Shown: piece by piece, positions 12,272 through 21,220 of the stretch
Position numbering within the stretch: the stretch's first letter is position 1
Layout: each line of letters begins with the position of its first letter
Source: Acidiphilium acidophilum
Lineage (GTDB): Bacteria; Pseudomonadota; Alphaproteobacteria; Acetobacterales; Acetobacteraceae
Assembly: GCF_033842475.1 (NCBI RefSeq)
Contig: NZ_JAWXYB010000018.1
Location: 620,001 to 684,000, forward strand
Direction of reading: 5' to 3'
Length of the DNA: 64,000 nucleotides
The notes under the pieces: generated by a model
What the model was told of the DNA's origin: nothing
Seen by the model: the letters and a program-made list of their open reading frames with translations, nothing else
Databases searched by the model: none
Made by a program: the position numbers and the translations under genes

Positions 12272-12894
12272 CCAACCGCCGTCGCCTGCTCGCGGGCGTT
12301 GCCGGTGGCGGCAGTCTGGCGCTGCTCGCCGCCTGTCACCAGAAATGGAAACTCGACCCGCAGGATATCGATATGCGCGGGCATCTGCCCGACCTCGCCT
12401 TCACCATGACCGATGCCGAAACCGGCAAAACCGTCACGGCGGCGGATTATCGCGGCAAGATCGTAATGCTCTATTTCGGCTACACCAATTGCCCCGATGT
12501 ATGCCCGCTGACCCTGTACGAGATGACCAAGATCCTGAAATCGCTGGGCGCGAAAGCCGGGGATGTCCGGTTCCTGTTCGTCACGGTCGATCCGCTGCGC
12601 GATACGCTGCCGGTCCTCGCGAAATATATCGGCCTCTATCACACGCCGGAATTCGTCGGCCTGCGCGGCACACACGCGGAACTACAGGCACTGGCCTCGC
12701 GATACCACGCCGGGTTCTCGGTGCATCCCTCGTCGAACCCGGCGAATTATACCGTCACCCACACCGCCGCCGCCTATGTGTTCAACCGGCACGGCAAGGC
12801 GGAGTTCATCTGCGCCGGACTGTCCGCGAAAGCGCCGGATATCGCCGGGATTACCCGGGATTTGCGCCATCTGGTCGAGACGGATCGGGTTTGA
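12268..12894 (+). CDS. Sco1/SenC family copper-binding lipoprotein
   Basis: Sco proteins are thioredoxin-fold copper chaperones for the CuA centre of cytochrome c oxidase. The copper motif is [10 protein letters not shown] (Cys75, Cys79), and the distal ligand His lies in YTVTHTAAAYVF. The N-terminus combines an Arg-rich start (TNRRRLLAG) with a lipobox LLAAC (Cys23), suggesting a lipid-anchored protein. It closes the propeller-PCu(A)C-cytochrome c-Sco operon. A second Sco gene faces it tail to tail; the two share the segment [28 protein letters not shown] almost exactly, so they are probably paralogues. Confidence 0.93.
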   Translation: MTNRRRLLAGVAGGGSLALLAACHQKWKLDPQDIDMRGHLPDLAFTMTDAETGKTVTAADYRGKIVMLYFGYTNCPDVCPLTLYEMTKILKSLGAKAGDVRFLFVTVDPLRDTLPVLAKYIGLYHTPEFVGLRGTHAELQALASRYHAGFSVHPSSNPANYTVTHTAAAYVFNRHGKAEFICAGLSAKAPDIAGITRDLRHLVETDRV

Positions 12895-12905
12895 AGTCAG
12901 GAAGG

Positions 12906-12929
12906 GCTTCTTTTTTGTAAAAAAGAAGC
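12906..12929. repeat. A/T-rich inverted repeat, copy 3, between convergent sco genes
   Basis: This perfect dyad GCTTCTTTTTT-GT-AAAAAAGAAGC begins 11 bases after the forward Sco stop and ends 22 bases before the end of the reverse Sco gene. The symmetric position between convergent genes fits a bidirectional transcript-end function, although the U-tract sits in the 5' arm. Confidence 0.75.
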
Positions 12930-12951
12930 AAAAACTTGCTGTCGCTGAAGA

Positions 12952-13590
12952 TCAGCCGAGGCGCGCCAGCCATGTCAGCAGCCCGCGCTTCTGGGGTGTG
13001 GTGCCGAGCTTGGCGAGATCGCTGGTGAGCGCAGCATAATCCGGGTGCTGGTTCAGCCCGAGATCGGGGATGATGAAGCGCGCATTGCCGTGCGGTCCGA
13101 AAACATAGATCAACGCCGAATGCACGACCTGATATTTTTCCGGGTCCGGCGAGGGATGCACGGATGCCACCACACGATAACGCCGTGTCAGTTGATAGAC
13201 CTGATTGGCACTGCCGCGCAGCCCGACGAAATGCGGGTCGAACAGAGCGAGATATTTTTTCAGCACCGGCAAGGTGTCGCGCGCGGGGTCGACCGTGACG
13301 AACAGGAACACCGTATTCGCCGCAGCCGCACCGAGTTTCAGATAGATCTGGTGAAGTTTGTAGAGCGTATCGGGGCAGACATCCGGACAGTTGGTGTAGC
13401 CGAAATACAGCATCACCACCTTGCCGTGGAAATCGGCCGCGGTGACGGTCTTGCCGGTGCTCGCATCCTTCATCGTGAAAGCCAGCGGCGGCACCAGACC
13501 GGTCACCCGCACCACCGGTTGCGCGGCCGATGCCGCAAACGGTGTCAGCAGGATCGCCGCCAGCAGAAAACGCCGCAGCATGGAAATCAT
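12952..13590 (-). CDS. Sco1/SenC family copper chaperone (second copy)
   Basis: This 212-residue Sco protein has a cleavable signal peptide ([20 protein letters not shown], then SAAQP) instead of a lipobox. Copper ligands are Cys68 and Cys72 in CPDVCP and the His in [11 protein letters not shown]. Its ATG overlaps the gatB stop by 4 bases (13587-13590), so it appears to be expressed as the last gene of the gatCAB transcript. Two differently anchored Sco paralogues may separate copper delivery from thiol reduction; that is inference. Confidence 0.93.
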   Translation of the reverse strand: MISMLRRFLLAAILLTPFAASAAQPVVRVTGLVPPLAFTMKDASTGKTVTAADFHGKVVMLYFGYTNCPDVCPDTLYKLHQIYLKLGAAAANTVFLFVTVDPARDTLPVLKKYLALFDPHFVGLRGSANQVYQLTRRYRVVASVHPSPDPEKYQVVHSALIYVFGPHGNARFIIPDLGLNQHPDYAALTSDLAKLGTTPQKRGLLTWLARLG

Positions 13591-15050
13591 GAGGACGGCG
13601 CGCCGATCTTGGCCTTCAACGCCTCGTTCACTAACGCCGGGTTGCCCTTGCCCGCCATCGCCTTCATCACCTGCCCCACGAAAAACCCGAACAGTTTATC
13701 CTTGCCCGATCGGTATTCCGCAAGCTTGTCGGGATTGGCGGCGAGTACCGCATCGATTGCCGCATCGATCGCTCCGGTATCGGTCACCTGGCGCAAGCCG
13801 CGCGCCTCGACGATGGCTGCCGGTTCCTCGCCGGTCTCGACCATGAGTTCGAGCACGTCCTTGGCGATCTTGCCGTTGATCGTGCCGTCCTTGATCAGAT
13901 CGAGCAGCGCGCCGAGATTGGCCGCACTCACCGGACTGTTCTCGATGCTGCGTCCGGTCCGGTTGAGGGCCGCGAAAAAATCCCCCAGCATCCAGTTCGC
14001 GACCTGCTTGGCATCGCGGCCCTTGGCGACGGTTTCGAAGAAATCGGCGGTGACCTGTTCCATCACGAAAATCGCGGATTCGTAGCGCGAAATTCCGTAA
14101 TCCTGCATCAACCGGGCGCGCTTCGCATCCGGCAGTTCGGGCAGCCGGGTTTTCAGCGTCGCGACCCATGCCTCGTCGAGCACCAGCGGCAATAAATCCG
14201 GCTCGGGGAAATACCGGTAGTCATGGGCATCTTCCTTGCTGCGCATCGAGCGGGTTTCGCCGCGCGCCGGATCGAACAGCCGGGTTTCCTGCATAACCTC
14301 GCCGCCCGACTCCCAGATTTCCACCTGCCGCCGCGCCTCGGCCTCGATCGCCTGCATCACGAAGCGGATCGAATTGACGTTCTTGATCTCGCAGCGCGTG
14401 CGGAAGGCCTCACCCGCCTTGCGCACCGAGACATTGACGTCGGCGCGCATCGAACCTTCATCCATGTTGCCATCGCAGGTGCCAAGATAGCGCAGGATCG
14501 TCCGCAACTTGCGGATATACGCGCCCGCTTCCTCCGGTGTGCGCATGTCCGGCTCGCTCACGATCTCCATCAGCGCGACGCCCGAGCGGTTGAGGTCGAT
14601 CAGCGATTTGCTCGCGTGCTGATCGTGCATGCTCTTGCCGGCATCCTGCTCCAGATGCAGCCGGGTGATGCCGATCGAGCGGGTTTCGCCCGATTCCAGC
14701 TCGATATCGATTGTGCCCATGCCGACGATGGGGTGCTCATACTGGCTGATCTGATAGCCCTGCGGCAGATCGGCATAGAAGTAGTTCTTGCGGTCGAACC
14801 GCGAGACCAGATTGATCTGCGCGTTCAACCCCAGCCCGGTCCGCACCGCCTGGGCCACGCATTCGCGGTTGATCACCGGCAGCATGCCGGGAAATCCGGC
14901 ATCGACGAAACTGACCTGGGTGTTCGGCGCGCTGCCGAAATCGGTCGCCGCCCCGCTGAACAGTTTCGAGTTGGAAATCACCTGGGCGTGGACTTCGAGC
15001 CCGATCACCAACTCCCACGGCCCGGTCGCCCCCTCGATCGTGTAGCTCAT
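13587..15050 (-). CDS. gatB: Asp/Glu-tRNA amidotransferase subunit B
   Basis: GatB binds the misacylated tRNA and phosphorylates Glu-tRNA(Gln) or Asp-tRNA(Asn) in the GatCAB complex. The 487 residues begin with the catalytic cradle ([37 protein letters not shown], and [20 protein letters not shown]) and end with a YqeY-like tail (about 410-487, [21 protein letters not shown]) that grips the tRNA elbow. Its start overlaps the gatA stop by 4 bases. The order is gatC-gatA-gatB. Confidence 0.98.
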   Translation of the reverse strand: MSYTIEGATGPWELVIGLEVHAQVISNSKLFSGAATDFGSAPNTQVSFVDAGFPGMLPVINRECVAQAVRTGLGLNAQINLVSRFDRKNYFYADLPQGYQISQYEHPIVGMGTIDIELESGETRSIGITRLHLEQDAGKSMHDQHASKSLIDLNRSGVALMEIVSEPDMRTPEEAGAYIRKLRTILRYLGTCDGNMDEGSMRADVNVSVRKAGEAFRTRCEIKNVNSIRFVMQAIEAEARRQVEIWESGGEVMQETRLFDPARGETRSMRSKEDAHDYRYFPEPDLLPLVLDEAWVATLKTRLPELPDAKRARLMQDYGISRYESAIFVMEQVTADFFETVAKGRDAKQVANWMLGDFFAALNRTGRSIENSPVSAANLGALLDLIKDGTINGKIAKDVLELMVETGEEPAAIVEARGLRQVTDTGAIDAAIDAVLAANPDKLAEYRSGKDKLFGFFVGQVMKAMAGKGNPALVNEALKAKIGAPSS

Positions 15051-16528
15051 GACGCCGCTCCCGCCCGCACCAAAGGCCGCGCGGTGAACCCAGCGGCGCG
15101 TTCCAGCGCGGCGGCTACCGCAAAGACGGTTTCCTCGTCGAAGTGTCGCCCGATCACCTGCAGCCCGAGCGGCAGACCCCGCGCATCAAGCCCCGCCGGG
15201 ACCGACATGGCGGGAACCCCGGCGAGGTTCGAGGGCACGGTGAACACGTCGTTGAGATACATCGTTACCGGATCGTCCATTTTCTCGCCGATCGCAAACG
15301 CCGCCGAGGGCGCGGTCGGCGTCAGGATCGCATCGACCGTCGCGAACGCCTCATCGAAATCGCGCAGCATCAGGGCACGGACTTTCTGCGCCCGCAGATA
15401 ATAGGCGTCGTAATATCCCGCCGAGAGGACGTAGGTGCCGATCATGATTCGCCGCTTGACCTCGGCCCCGAACCCGGCGGCGCGGGTGCGTTCATAAAGG
15501 TCGATCAGATCCTCGCCCTCCACCCGCGCGCCGAACCGCACACCGTCATAGCGCGCAAGGTTCGAGGACGCCTCGGCCGGTGCCACGATGTAATAGACCG
15601 GCAGGCCGTATCTTGTGTGCGGCAGCGATACATCGACGATTTCGGCCCCCTGTTGCCGGAGCCAGTCGATGCCCGCCTGCCAGAGGTTTTCGATCTCCGG
15701 TGCCATGCCCTCGACCCGGTATTCGCTCGGAATTCCGATCCGCAACCCTTTGACCCCGCGCGCGCAGGCCGCCCGGAAATCCGGTACCGGGCGATCGGCA
15801 GAGGTGCTGTCGCGCTCGTCGAACCCGCTCATCGCACCGAGCATGATCGCGCAATCCTCGACCGTGCGCGCCATCGGCCCCGCCTGATCGAGCGAGGAGG
15901 CGAACGCGACGATGCCGAAGCGCGAACACCGGCCATAGGTCGGCTTGATCCCGGCAATGCCGGTGAACGCCGCCGGCTGGCGGATCGAGCCGCCGGTATC
16001 GGTCCCGGTCGCGCCCATCGCCATCCGCGCCGCCACCGCCGCCGCTGAACCGCCGGAGGAGCCGCCGGGGACGAGTTTCGCCCCATCCGCGCGCTGCCAG
16101 GGGTTTTCCACCGCGCCATAGGCCGAGGTGATGTTCGATGAGCCCATGGCGAACTCGTCGAGATTGGCCTTGCCGAGCATCACCGCGCCCGCCGCCTTCA
16201 ATTTCGCCGAAACCGTGCTCTCGTAGGGCGGCACGAACGGGCCCAGAATGTTCGATCCCGCCGTGGTCCGCACGCCCTCGGTGCAGAACAGATCCTTCAT
16301 CGCGATCGGGATTCCCGACAGGGCAGGGGCATCGCCCGCCGCCCGCGCGGCATCGGCCTCCCGCGCCTGCGCGCGTGCCGCATCCGGCGTCATCGTGATG
16401 AATGCGTTGAGCCGGGGATTGAGCGCCTCGACCGCGCCGATATGCGCCTCGGTCAGCTCGACCGCCGAAATTTTCCGTGCCGCCAGCGCATCGAGCGCGT
16501 CGGCGATGCTCAGATCCAGCATGCTCAT
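15047..16528 (-). CDS. gatA: Asp/Glu-tRNA amidotransferase subunit A
   Basis: GatA is the glutaminase of GatCAB, releasing ammonia that is tunnelled to GatB. It has the amidase-signature Ser-cisSer-Lys triad: Lys in IAMKDLF, the glycine/serine loop [16 protein letters not shown], and the nucleophile segment [12 protein letters not shown]. The 493-residue length is usual. The start lies in a 4-base overlap with gatC and the stop in a 4-base overlap with gatB. Confidence 0.98.
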   Translation of the reverse strand: MSMLDLSIADALDALAARKISAVELTEAHIGAVEALNPRLNAFITMTPDAARAQAREADAARAAGDAPALSGIPIAMKDLFCTEGVRTTAGSNILGPFVPPYESTVSAKLKAAGAVMLGKANLDEFAMGSSNITSAYGAVENPWQRADGAKLVPGGSSGGSAAAVAARMAMGATGTDTGGSIRQPAAFTGIAGIKPTYGRCSRFGIVAFASSLDQAGPMARTVEDCAIMLGAMSGFDERDSTSADRPVPDFRAACARGVKGLRIGIPSEYRVEGMAPEIENLWQAGIDWLRQQGAEIVDVSLPHTRYGLPVYYIVAPAEASSNLARYDGVRFGARVEGEDLIDLYERTRAAGFGAEVKRRIMIGTYVLSAGYYDAYYLRAQKVRALMLRDFDEAFATVDAILTPTAPSAAFAIGEKMDDPVTMYLNDVFTVPSNLAGVPAMSVPAGLDARGLPLGLQVIGRHFDEETVFAVAAALERAAGFTARPLVRAGAAS

Positions 16529-16812
16529 TCCACCACCTTCGGGACCGCAAAGAAATTGCCGATCCGGTCCGGCGCGTTGGCCAGGATTTTTTCGGGATAG
16601 TTCCCGTCGGTCACCGCGTCCTCGCGCAGCCGCATCGCCATCTGCGCGCCGCCCGACAGCGGCTGCACGCCATCGACATTCACCTCGGATAATTGCTCGA
16701 CATAACCGAGTATCGCATTGAGTTCGCCTTCGAGGCGCGGCACCTCCTCGTCATCGAGGCGGATACGGGCGAGTTTCGCGATACGGCGAACCGTCGCGGG
16801 GTCGAGCGACAT
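16525..16812 (-). CDS. gatC: Asp/Glu-tRNA amidotransferase subunit C
   Basis: GatC is the small belt-like subunit that holds GatA and GatB together. The 95-residue protein has the usual start [16 protein letters not shown], a central [19 protein letters not shown], and the C-terminal FFAVPKVVE. The ATG at 16812 is supported by AGGGA just upstream and by homologue length. The divergent ruvX start lies 45 bases away, so both promoters sit in a very short shared spacer. Confidence 0.96.
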   Translation of the reverse strand: MSLDPATVRRIAKLARIRLDDEEVPRLEGELNAILGYVEQLSEVNVDGVQPLSGGAQMAMRLREDAVTDGNYPEKILANAPDRIGNFFAVPKVVE

Positions 16813-16857
16813 GGGCATCCCTTGGGTTTCTGTGCGGTCTGGATCATAAACGCGACC

Positions 16858-17325
16858 ATGACACTGTTCAACCTGACCGACCTGGTGGCAGCAATGCCGC
16901 GCAACGCCCGCCTGATCGGGCTCGATCCCGGCTCCCGCATCGTCGGCATCGCCCTCTCCGACGTCAGCCGCCGCCTCGCGTCGCCCTACGGCGCCATGAA
17001 GCGCGGCAAACTCGCCGAAATGGCGCAGACCCTCCGCGAGATCGCGGCCAAGGAGGGTGCCACCGCGCTGGTGATCGGCCTGCCGTTGTCGATGGACGGC
17101 ACACTCGGCCCCGCCGCCCAGGCCGCGCGCGACTGGGCCCACGCGATCACCTTCGCAACCGGCCTGCCCGCCGCGATGATGGACGAACGCCTGTCCTCGG
17201 CGGCGGTCAACCGCGCGATGATCGAAGCCGATGTCTCACGCGGCAAGCGCGCCGCCCGGGTCGATGCCGCCGCCGCCTCCTACATGCTGCAGGCCGCGCT
17301 CGACATCATCACGAATGCCGGATGA
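16858..17325 (+). CDS. ruvX: RuvX/YqgF RNase H-fold nuclease
   Basis: YqgF/RuvX is an RNase H-fold nuclease, associated with maturation of pre-16S rRNA ends and described as a putative Holliday junction resolvase. The 155-residue protein has the conserved GLDPGSRIVGIALSD (first acidic residue), VIGLPLSMDGT, the MDERLSS motif and the last acidic residue in RVDAAAASYML. The ATG at 16858 gives the usual length. The next gene overlaps its stop by 4 bases (17322-17325). Confidence 0.93.
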   Translation: MTLFNLTDLVAAMPRNARLIGLDPGSRIVGIALSDVSRRLASPYGAMKRGKLAEMAQTLREIAAKEGATALVIGLPLSMDGTLGPAAQAARDWAHAITFATGLPAAMMDERLSSAAVNRAMIEADVSRGKRAARVDAAAASYMLQAALDIITNAG

Positions 17326-17651
17326 GGCTTGCCGTCATCCTGCTGCTGCTCGCGGTCGCAGCCACGCTTGAGGTCACCGGCGATGCGCTGATGCGCAACG
17401 GGTTGCACGCGTCGGGACCGGCGCGGCTCTGGTGGCTGATCGGAGGCACCCTCGTGCTCGCCATCTACGGCATCGTGGTCAATCTCGCCCCGTGGGATTT
17501 CGGGCGGGTGCTCGGCGTCTATGTCGTGCTGTTCTTCATCGTCGCCCAGCTGGTCAACCGGTTCGGCTACGGCATCCGCCCCGATTTGCCGCTGATGATC
17601 GGCGGCGGCCTGATTTGCGCCGGCGGTCTGGTGATCACGCTGTGGCGCTGA
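17322..17651 (+). CDS. Small four-helix membrane protein
   Basis: This 109-residue, strongly hydrophobic protein has about four predicted membrane helices (residues 3-20, 35-55, 65-83, 89-107) and an early acidic residue in ATLEVTGDALMR, a pattern reminiscent of small multidrug resistance (SMR) proteins. I cannot confirm that family by a signature, so transport is only a suggestion. It overlaps ruvX by 4 bases at its start and the converging HAD protein by 17 bases at its end. Confidence 0.75.
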   Translation: MRLAVILLLLAVAATLEVTGDALMRNGLHASGPARLWWLIGGTLVLAIYGIVVNLAPWDFGRVLGVYVVLFFIVAQLVNRFGYGIRPDLPLMIGGGLICAGGLVITLWR

Positions 17652-19575
17652 TCCGCCGATGCACCCTGTTGATCGCGCGCACGGCGAAGCGCGAGCCGGG
17701 GTCGAGCCGTGCCATGAACCCGGCGGGCCAGAAGGCGGTGCGCGCCGCCCGCGCCGCCGCGAGCGGCAGGCGCGAGGATGGCGGCACGATCGGCCGGTAG
17801 GAGGAAACGCCGAACCCCTCGGCATGCGGCACCAACGCAAAGTGCGCCGCATCGTGCCGGTCAGGGTTTTCGAGCAGGGCGCTCAACCGGGACAAGGCGA
17901 TACCCCGCAGCATCGCAACGTGCTCGGGGCGGAGATACGGTCGCATCGCGCGCGCGACATCGATCACCGCCTCATGGATCAGTGCGGCGATCGCAAGGCG
18001 CGGCGCTTCCTCCGCCTGCTCGATCCGCACAGGAAAGGCCACGCCATCGCGGCAGGCGATGTGGCTGATCCCGGATTCCGGGGCCGAGAACAGTAATTCG
18101 AGCACCTCGTAGGACCGGCCGACCGTCGCCGCCACCGCCGCTGCCGGGGCTCCGTCGGTGAACAGAAACCCTTCGGCGGCCAAACCCTTCACCCGCGCCG
18201 AGCTGGTGCCGAGATACACCCCTGCCATATCCGGCGCCTGCCCCCGCGCCGCCGCGCCCAAGCGCAGCAAAGCGCGTTGCAGCGAGCCGTGCCAGCCGAG
18301 ATCGACCACCAGCGATTTCACGTCGAACAGCCCGAGCGCATCGAGATGCACCAGCAGATCCCGTCGCTCGATCGCCGCGCGCGCCGCGATCGCGCCGGAC
18401 AGATCGGCGAAGACCGCCCGCAACGCCGCGCGTGGCCCGGCCCCGGTCACTCTGGTCGCCTCATTCACCCCCTGCCGCCGCAGCGCTGCAGCGACTTCGT
18501 CGGCCCCCGGGTCGAGATCGGCGCGCCGCAGATAATCCGCCACCCTGAGTTCGCTGACGCCCGAGGTCAGAAAATCCAGATCCGCCGCCTCCAGCGTCGT
18601 GATCGATGCGAGGTTGAGGCAGCGCCGGGACGACCAGACATAGGATGATTCCGGCATATCCGCGCCGCGCCACGCCGCCTCGTAGGCCTTCTGAAACACC
18701 ATCCCGTCGCGCGCCAGAAAAAACACGCGGCGGTGTTCGGCCCGCGCTTTGGCATGGATCATCCCGGCCATCCCGATCGCGGCGGGGGCCACGACCAGAT
18801 AGGCAAGGGTCAGCCAGTACGGATCGCCCCGATCGGCGGCCAGTGCACGGCGCAGCAACCCATGCGGCAGGTCGGCCACAGCGTCGCCGGTCGGCGGATA
18901 GCGGGTTGCGGCCCCGCGCCGATCGGGCGGGGTCAGCAGAAACGGCGTGACGCCGTGCCGCCGCGCCATGGTGCCGTCCGCGACCGGATGATCGCCGCAA
19001 TGAACGATCCGCGCCTCCCGGTCCAATCCGAAATCCGTGCGGATCGCGGGCCACACCGTCCCGCCTGCCTTGGTGAGGCCGGTGTCGCTCGACAGATACA
19101 GCCGCCGATGCCCGACCACTCCCGCCCGTTCGAGCATCGCCTCGATCGCCGCGCGCGGCAGATACATATCCGACACGATCACAACGCGCCGTCCCGCCGC
19201 AACCACGGCGCGAAACACCTCGGCGACCAGCGGGTCCGCCGCCACACCCTCGATCTCCAGCGCGACCTCCCGCGCCATCGCCGCATCGGGGTCGAACCCC
19301 GGCGGGGCCTCGCGCCGCATGACGTCGTAGATCGCGGCAAGGGTGATCTCCCGCCCACCCGCCTGCCGCCGCACCGATGCCTCGGCGGCACCGCGCGCCG
19401 CCGCAAACCAACGATCCGCAGGCGGCGTCATCGAGGCTGCCACCAGCGCGAACAGATCCTCCGGCCGCCACACCGCCCGCTGCACCAGCGTGTCGAACAG
19501 ATCGAAGCTGACGAGGTCCGCCGTCATCGCCGCCATCCTGAACGCGTCCAGCGGCGCGCGATCATGTTCGATCAT
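17635..19575 (-). CDS. Large HAD-superfamily protein (predicted hydrolase)
   Basis: The N-terminal third (about residues 17-210) is a HAD hydrolase: motif I SFDLFDTLVQR, motif II IVSDMYLPRAAI, a Lys in LTKAGG and motif IV HCGDHPVADG. The remaining 430 residues form a long helical region I cannot assign, with FFLARDGMVFQ and a later SLVVDLGWHGSLQRAL. This layout resembles COG5610-type proteins that often sit in glycan or capsule loci, but no such genes are adjacent here. The start is uncertain: the ATG at 19575 is taken; a GTG at 19584 and ATGs 13 and 16 codons further in are alternatives. Confidence 0.8.
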   Translation of the reverse strand: MIEHDRAPLDAFRMAAMTADLVSFDLFDTLVQRAVWRPEDLFALVAASMTPPADRWFAAARGAAEASVRRQAGGREITLAAIYDVMRREAPPGFDPDAAMAREVALEIEGVAADPLVAEVFRAVVAAGRRVVIVSDMYLPRAAIEAMLERAGVVGHRRLYLSSDTGLTKAGGTVWPAIRTDFGLDREARIVHCGDHPVADGTMARRHGVTPFLLTPPDRRGAATRYPPTGDAVADLPHGLLRRALAADRGDPYWLTLAYLVVAPAAIGMAGMIHAKARAEHRRVFFLARDGMVFQKAYEAAWRGADMPESSYVWSSRRCLNLASITTLEAADLDFLTSGVSELRVADYLRRADLDPGADEVAAALRRQGVNEATRVTGAGPRAALRAVFADLSGAIAARAAIERRDLLVHLDALGLFDVKSLVVDLGWHGSLQRALLRLGAAARGQAPDMAGVYLGTSSARVKGLAAEGFLFTDGAPAAAVAATVGRSYEVLELLFSAPESGISHIACRDGVAFPVRIEQAEEAPRLAIAALIHEAVIDVARAMRPYLRPEHVAMLRGIALSRLSALLENPDRHDAAHFALVPHAEGFGVSSYRPIVPPSSRLPLAAARAARTAFWPAGFMARLDPGSRFAVRAINRVHRRISATA

Positions 19576-19646
19576 TTGATGCACTCACAGGTTGCATTGG
19601 AGGTTTCTCACCCCCCCGGCCTCGTGGCAAGTCGATTTCTCATCGT

Positions 19647-19653
19647 AAGGAGG
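19647..19653 (+). promoter_or_regulatory. Strong Shine-Dalgarno site of the lysozyme gene
   Basis: AAGGAGG is a near-complete match to the anti-16S tail with eight bases to the ATG at 19662. It is much stronger than most sites in this window and suggests efficient translation of the lysozyme. Confidence 0.8.
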
Positions 19654-19661
19654 CTTGTTCC

Positions 19662-20153
19662 ATGGATTTTCCGCTCTCGTCCGACCCGCTCCAGCTCGCC
19701 GCCACCCAGTTGGTCGAACCGTTCGAGGGGTTCAGCGCCGAACCCTATCGCGACCCCGGCGGCGTGTGGTCGATCGGCTATGGCTCGACCGTCGATGCCT
19801 GGGGCAATCCGGTCAGCGCCGATACCGCGCCGGTCACCCGGGATCAGGCGCTGGCGATGGTGGAGCGAGACCTCACCAGCGCGCTCGACGAGGTCAACGC
19901 CGTGGTCACCGTTCCGCTCGACGTCAACCAGCAGGCCGCTCTGGCCGATTTCGTCTACAATGTCGGAGCGGGCAATTTCGAACGCTCGACCCTGCTGACC
20001 TTGCTCAATCAGGGCGACTATGCCGGTGCCGCCGCGCAGTTCGTGCGCTGGGATTACGCCGGTGGCGTGGTGCTGCCCGGCCTGCTGCGCCGCCGGGAGG
20101 CCGAAGCCGCCTTGTTCACCGCTGCGTCATCGTCGTTCGACCCTTTCGAATGA
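19662..20153 (+). CDS. Phage-type (GH24, T4-like) lysozyme
   Basis: This family cleaves the MurNAc-GlcNAc bond of peptidoglycan. The 163-residue protein aligns with endolysins through the catalytic segment VEPFEGFSAEPYRDPGGVWSI: Glu22 and Asp31 sit nine residues apart as in T4 lysozyme, but the usual Thr six residues after the Asp is Ser37. VYNVGAGNFERSTLLTLLN and the C-terminal RRREAEAALF are typical. No signal peptide or holin gene is seen and no other phage gene is adjacent, so it looks like a domesticated or isolated endolysin. Confidence 0.9.
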   Translation: MDFPLSSDPLQLAATQLVEPFEGFSAEPYRDPGGVWSIGYGSTVDAWGNPVSADTAPVTRDQALAMVERDLTSALDEVNAVVTVPLDVNQQAALADFVYNVGAGNFERSTLLTLLNQGDYAGAAAQFVRWDYAGGVVLPGLLRRREAEAALFTAASSSFDPFE

Positions 20154-20220
20154 AGGCTTGCCGTACTGCCCGGTGCCGCCTAGCCTCGCCTTCGCGATAC
20201 AATCACGGGTGGGTGACGTC

Positions 20221-20766
20221 ATGCCGATCACGAAACCTCTGCGCTGGGTGCTGGCCGGCGCGATAACGGCGCTGATCGGCGCGGGTACCGGCACCAGTGC
20301 CATCGCGGCACCACCCCCGGCGCGACCGGGACTGGTGATCGAGGCGTTCGACCTGTTCGACACCTCGGCCGACCATCGCGCCTTCGTGGTCGCCGACCAG
20401 AAGCGCTGGCTCGCCGAGGGGGCGGCGCGCATGGCGCAGGTGATCGCGGCCGATGGCAAGGTCACGGTGATCGACAGCCCGGCAAGCCGCCGCCGGATCG
20501 CCGCGATCGCCCACGATTACCAGCATCCCTCGACCTGCCGCAGTTGCGTCATCGCCGCCGCCCGGCAGCTTGGCGCACGCTACGTGTTCATCGGCTCGGT
20601 CCACAAGGTCAGCGATCTGATCATCTATATGCGCGGCGAACTCGACCGCATCGGCGATCCCAGGCCGCTGATGGTCCGGTCGATGGAGGTCAAGGCCGAT
20701 AATCGGACCATGATCCTCCGCGCCGCCGGCACCATGGCCGCCGCCGTCGAACACCATCTCGGCTGA
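20221..20766 (+). CDS. Periplasmic DUF2380-like protein
   Basis: The protein has 181 residues with a signal peptide (KPLRWVLAGAITALIGAGTG, then AIAAPPP). The mature part begins LVIEAFDLFDTS, followed by a Cys pair in PSTCRSCVIAAARQLGARYVFIGSVHKVSDLI and a region that reads like an alternating alpha/beta surface domain. This matches what I remember of DUF2380 proteins (unknown function, periplasmic). The ATG at 20221 is chosen because it gives a proper signal peptide. It sits downstream of the lysozyme in the same direction. Confidence 0.7.
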   Translation: MPITKPLRWVLAGAITALIGAGTGTSAIAAPPPARPGLVIEAFDLFDTSADHRAFVVADQKRWLAEGAARMAQVIAADGKVTVIDSPASRRRIAAIAHDYQHPSTCRSCVIAAARQLGARYVFIGSVHKVSDLIIYMRGELDRIGDPRPLMVRSMEVKADNRTMILRAAGTMAAAVEHHLG

Positions 20767-20812
20767 GCGCCCCTTTTTCACCAAACCGTGAATGCCCATG
20801 TGAGCCGTCTGC

Positions 20813-20831
20813 CGGGCGGGTTGGCCGCCCG
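20813..20831 (+). other. GC hairpin upstream of the small lipoprotein gene
   Basis: CGGGCGG (20813-20819) pairs with CCGCCCG (20825-20831) around a 5-base loop, 36 bases before the lipoprotein ATG. No U-tract follows, so it is either the terminator of the preceding gene acting with other factors or a 5'-leader structure. Confidence 0.4.
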
Positions 20832-20866
20832 TTGCGTACTCCCCCTGTCCTGAAAGAGAATCGCTT

Positions 20867-21166
20867 ATGAAACTATCGATCCTGCCGGTTGCCCTGCTGA
20901 TGACCCTGGCGCTCGCCGCCTGCGGCCGGCACATGAGCGGCACCTATGTCGCGCAATCGACCAGCCCGATCGTCGGCGCGACCCTCGATTTCATCTCCGC
21001 AACCGAGGTTCAGGTCCAGGTCGCCGGAACCACCACCCAGGGCACCTACAAGCTCGAAAACCATCAGGTTGTGGTGATGAACAACAACCAGACCCAGGTA
21101 TTCGCCGTCGAATCCAACGGCTGCCTGAACGGCGGCCCGCAGATCGGCACGTTCTGCAAGCGCTGA
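20867..21166 (+). CDS. Small outer-membrane-type lipoprotein
   Basis: This 99-residue protein has a lipoprotein signal peptide (MKLSILPVALLMTLALAAC, lipobox LAAC with Cys19). The mature part is short and beta-rich (SGTYVAQSTSPIVGATLDFI, VQVQVAGTTTQGTYKL, QVVVMNNN) and ends with two Cys residues (SNGCLNG, TFCKR) that could form a disulphide. I do not recognise a family. A GAAAGAGA ribosome-site-like stretch precedes the ATG. Confidence 0.75.
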   Translation: MKLSILPVALLMTLALAACGRHMSGTYVAQSTSPIVGATLDFISATEVQVQVAGTTTQGTYKLENHQVVVMNNNQTQVFAVESNGCLNGGPQIGTFCKR

Positions 21167-21190
21167 ACCAGCAGCCGATCCACCCGACCC

Positions 21191-21214
21191 GATCGAGCCG
21201 CCAGCGGCTCGATC
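21191..21214. terminator. Perfect 10-bp hairpin between convergent genes
   Basis: GATCGAGCCG pairs with CGGCTCGATC around a CCAG loop, between the lipoprotein stop and the end of topA. The position between convergent genes suggests a bidirectional terminator; no U-tract follows on either strand. Confidence 0.45.
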
Positions 21215-21220
21215 GCAGGG

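Noticed and set aside
12898-12951. Inverted repeat considered as a standard rho-independent terminator
   Set aside because: The stem is A/U-rich with its U-run in the 5' arm and no GC stem followed by U residues, so it was listed as a dispersed repeat.
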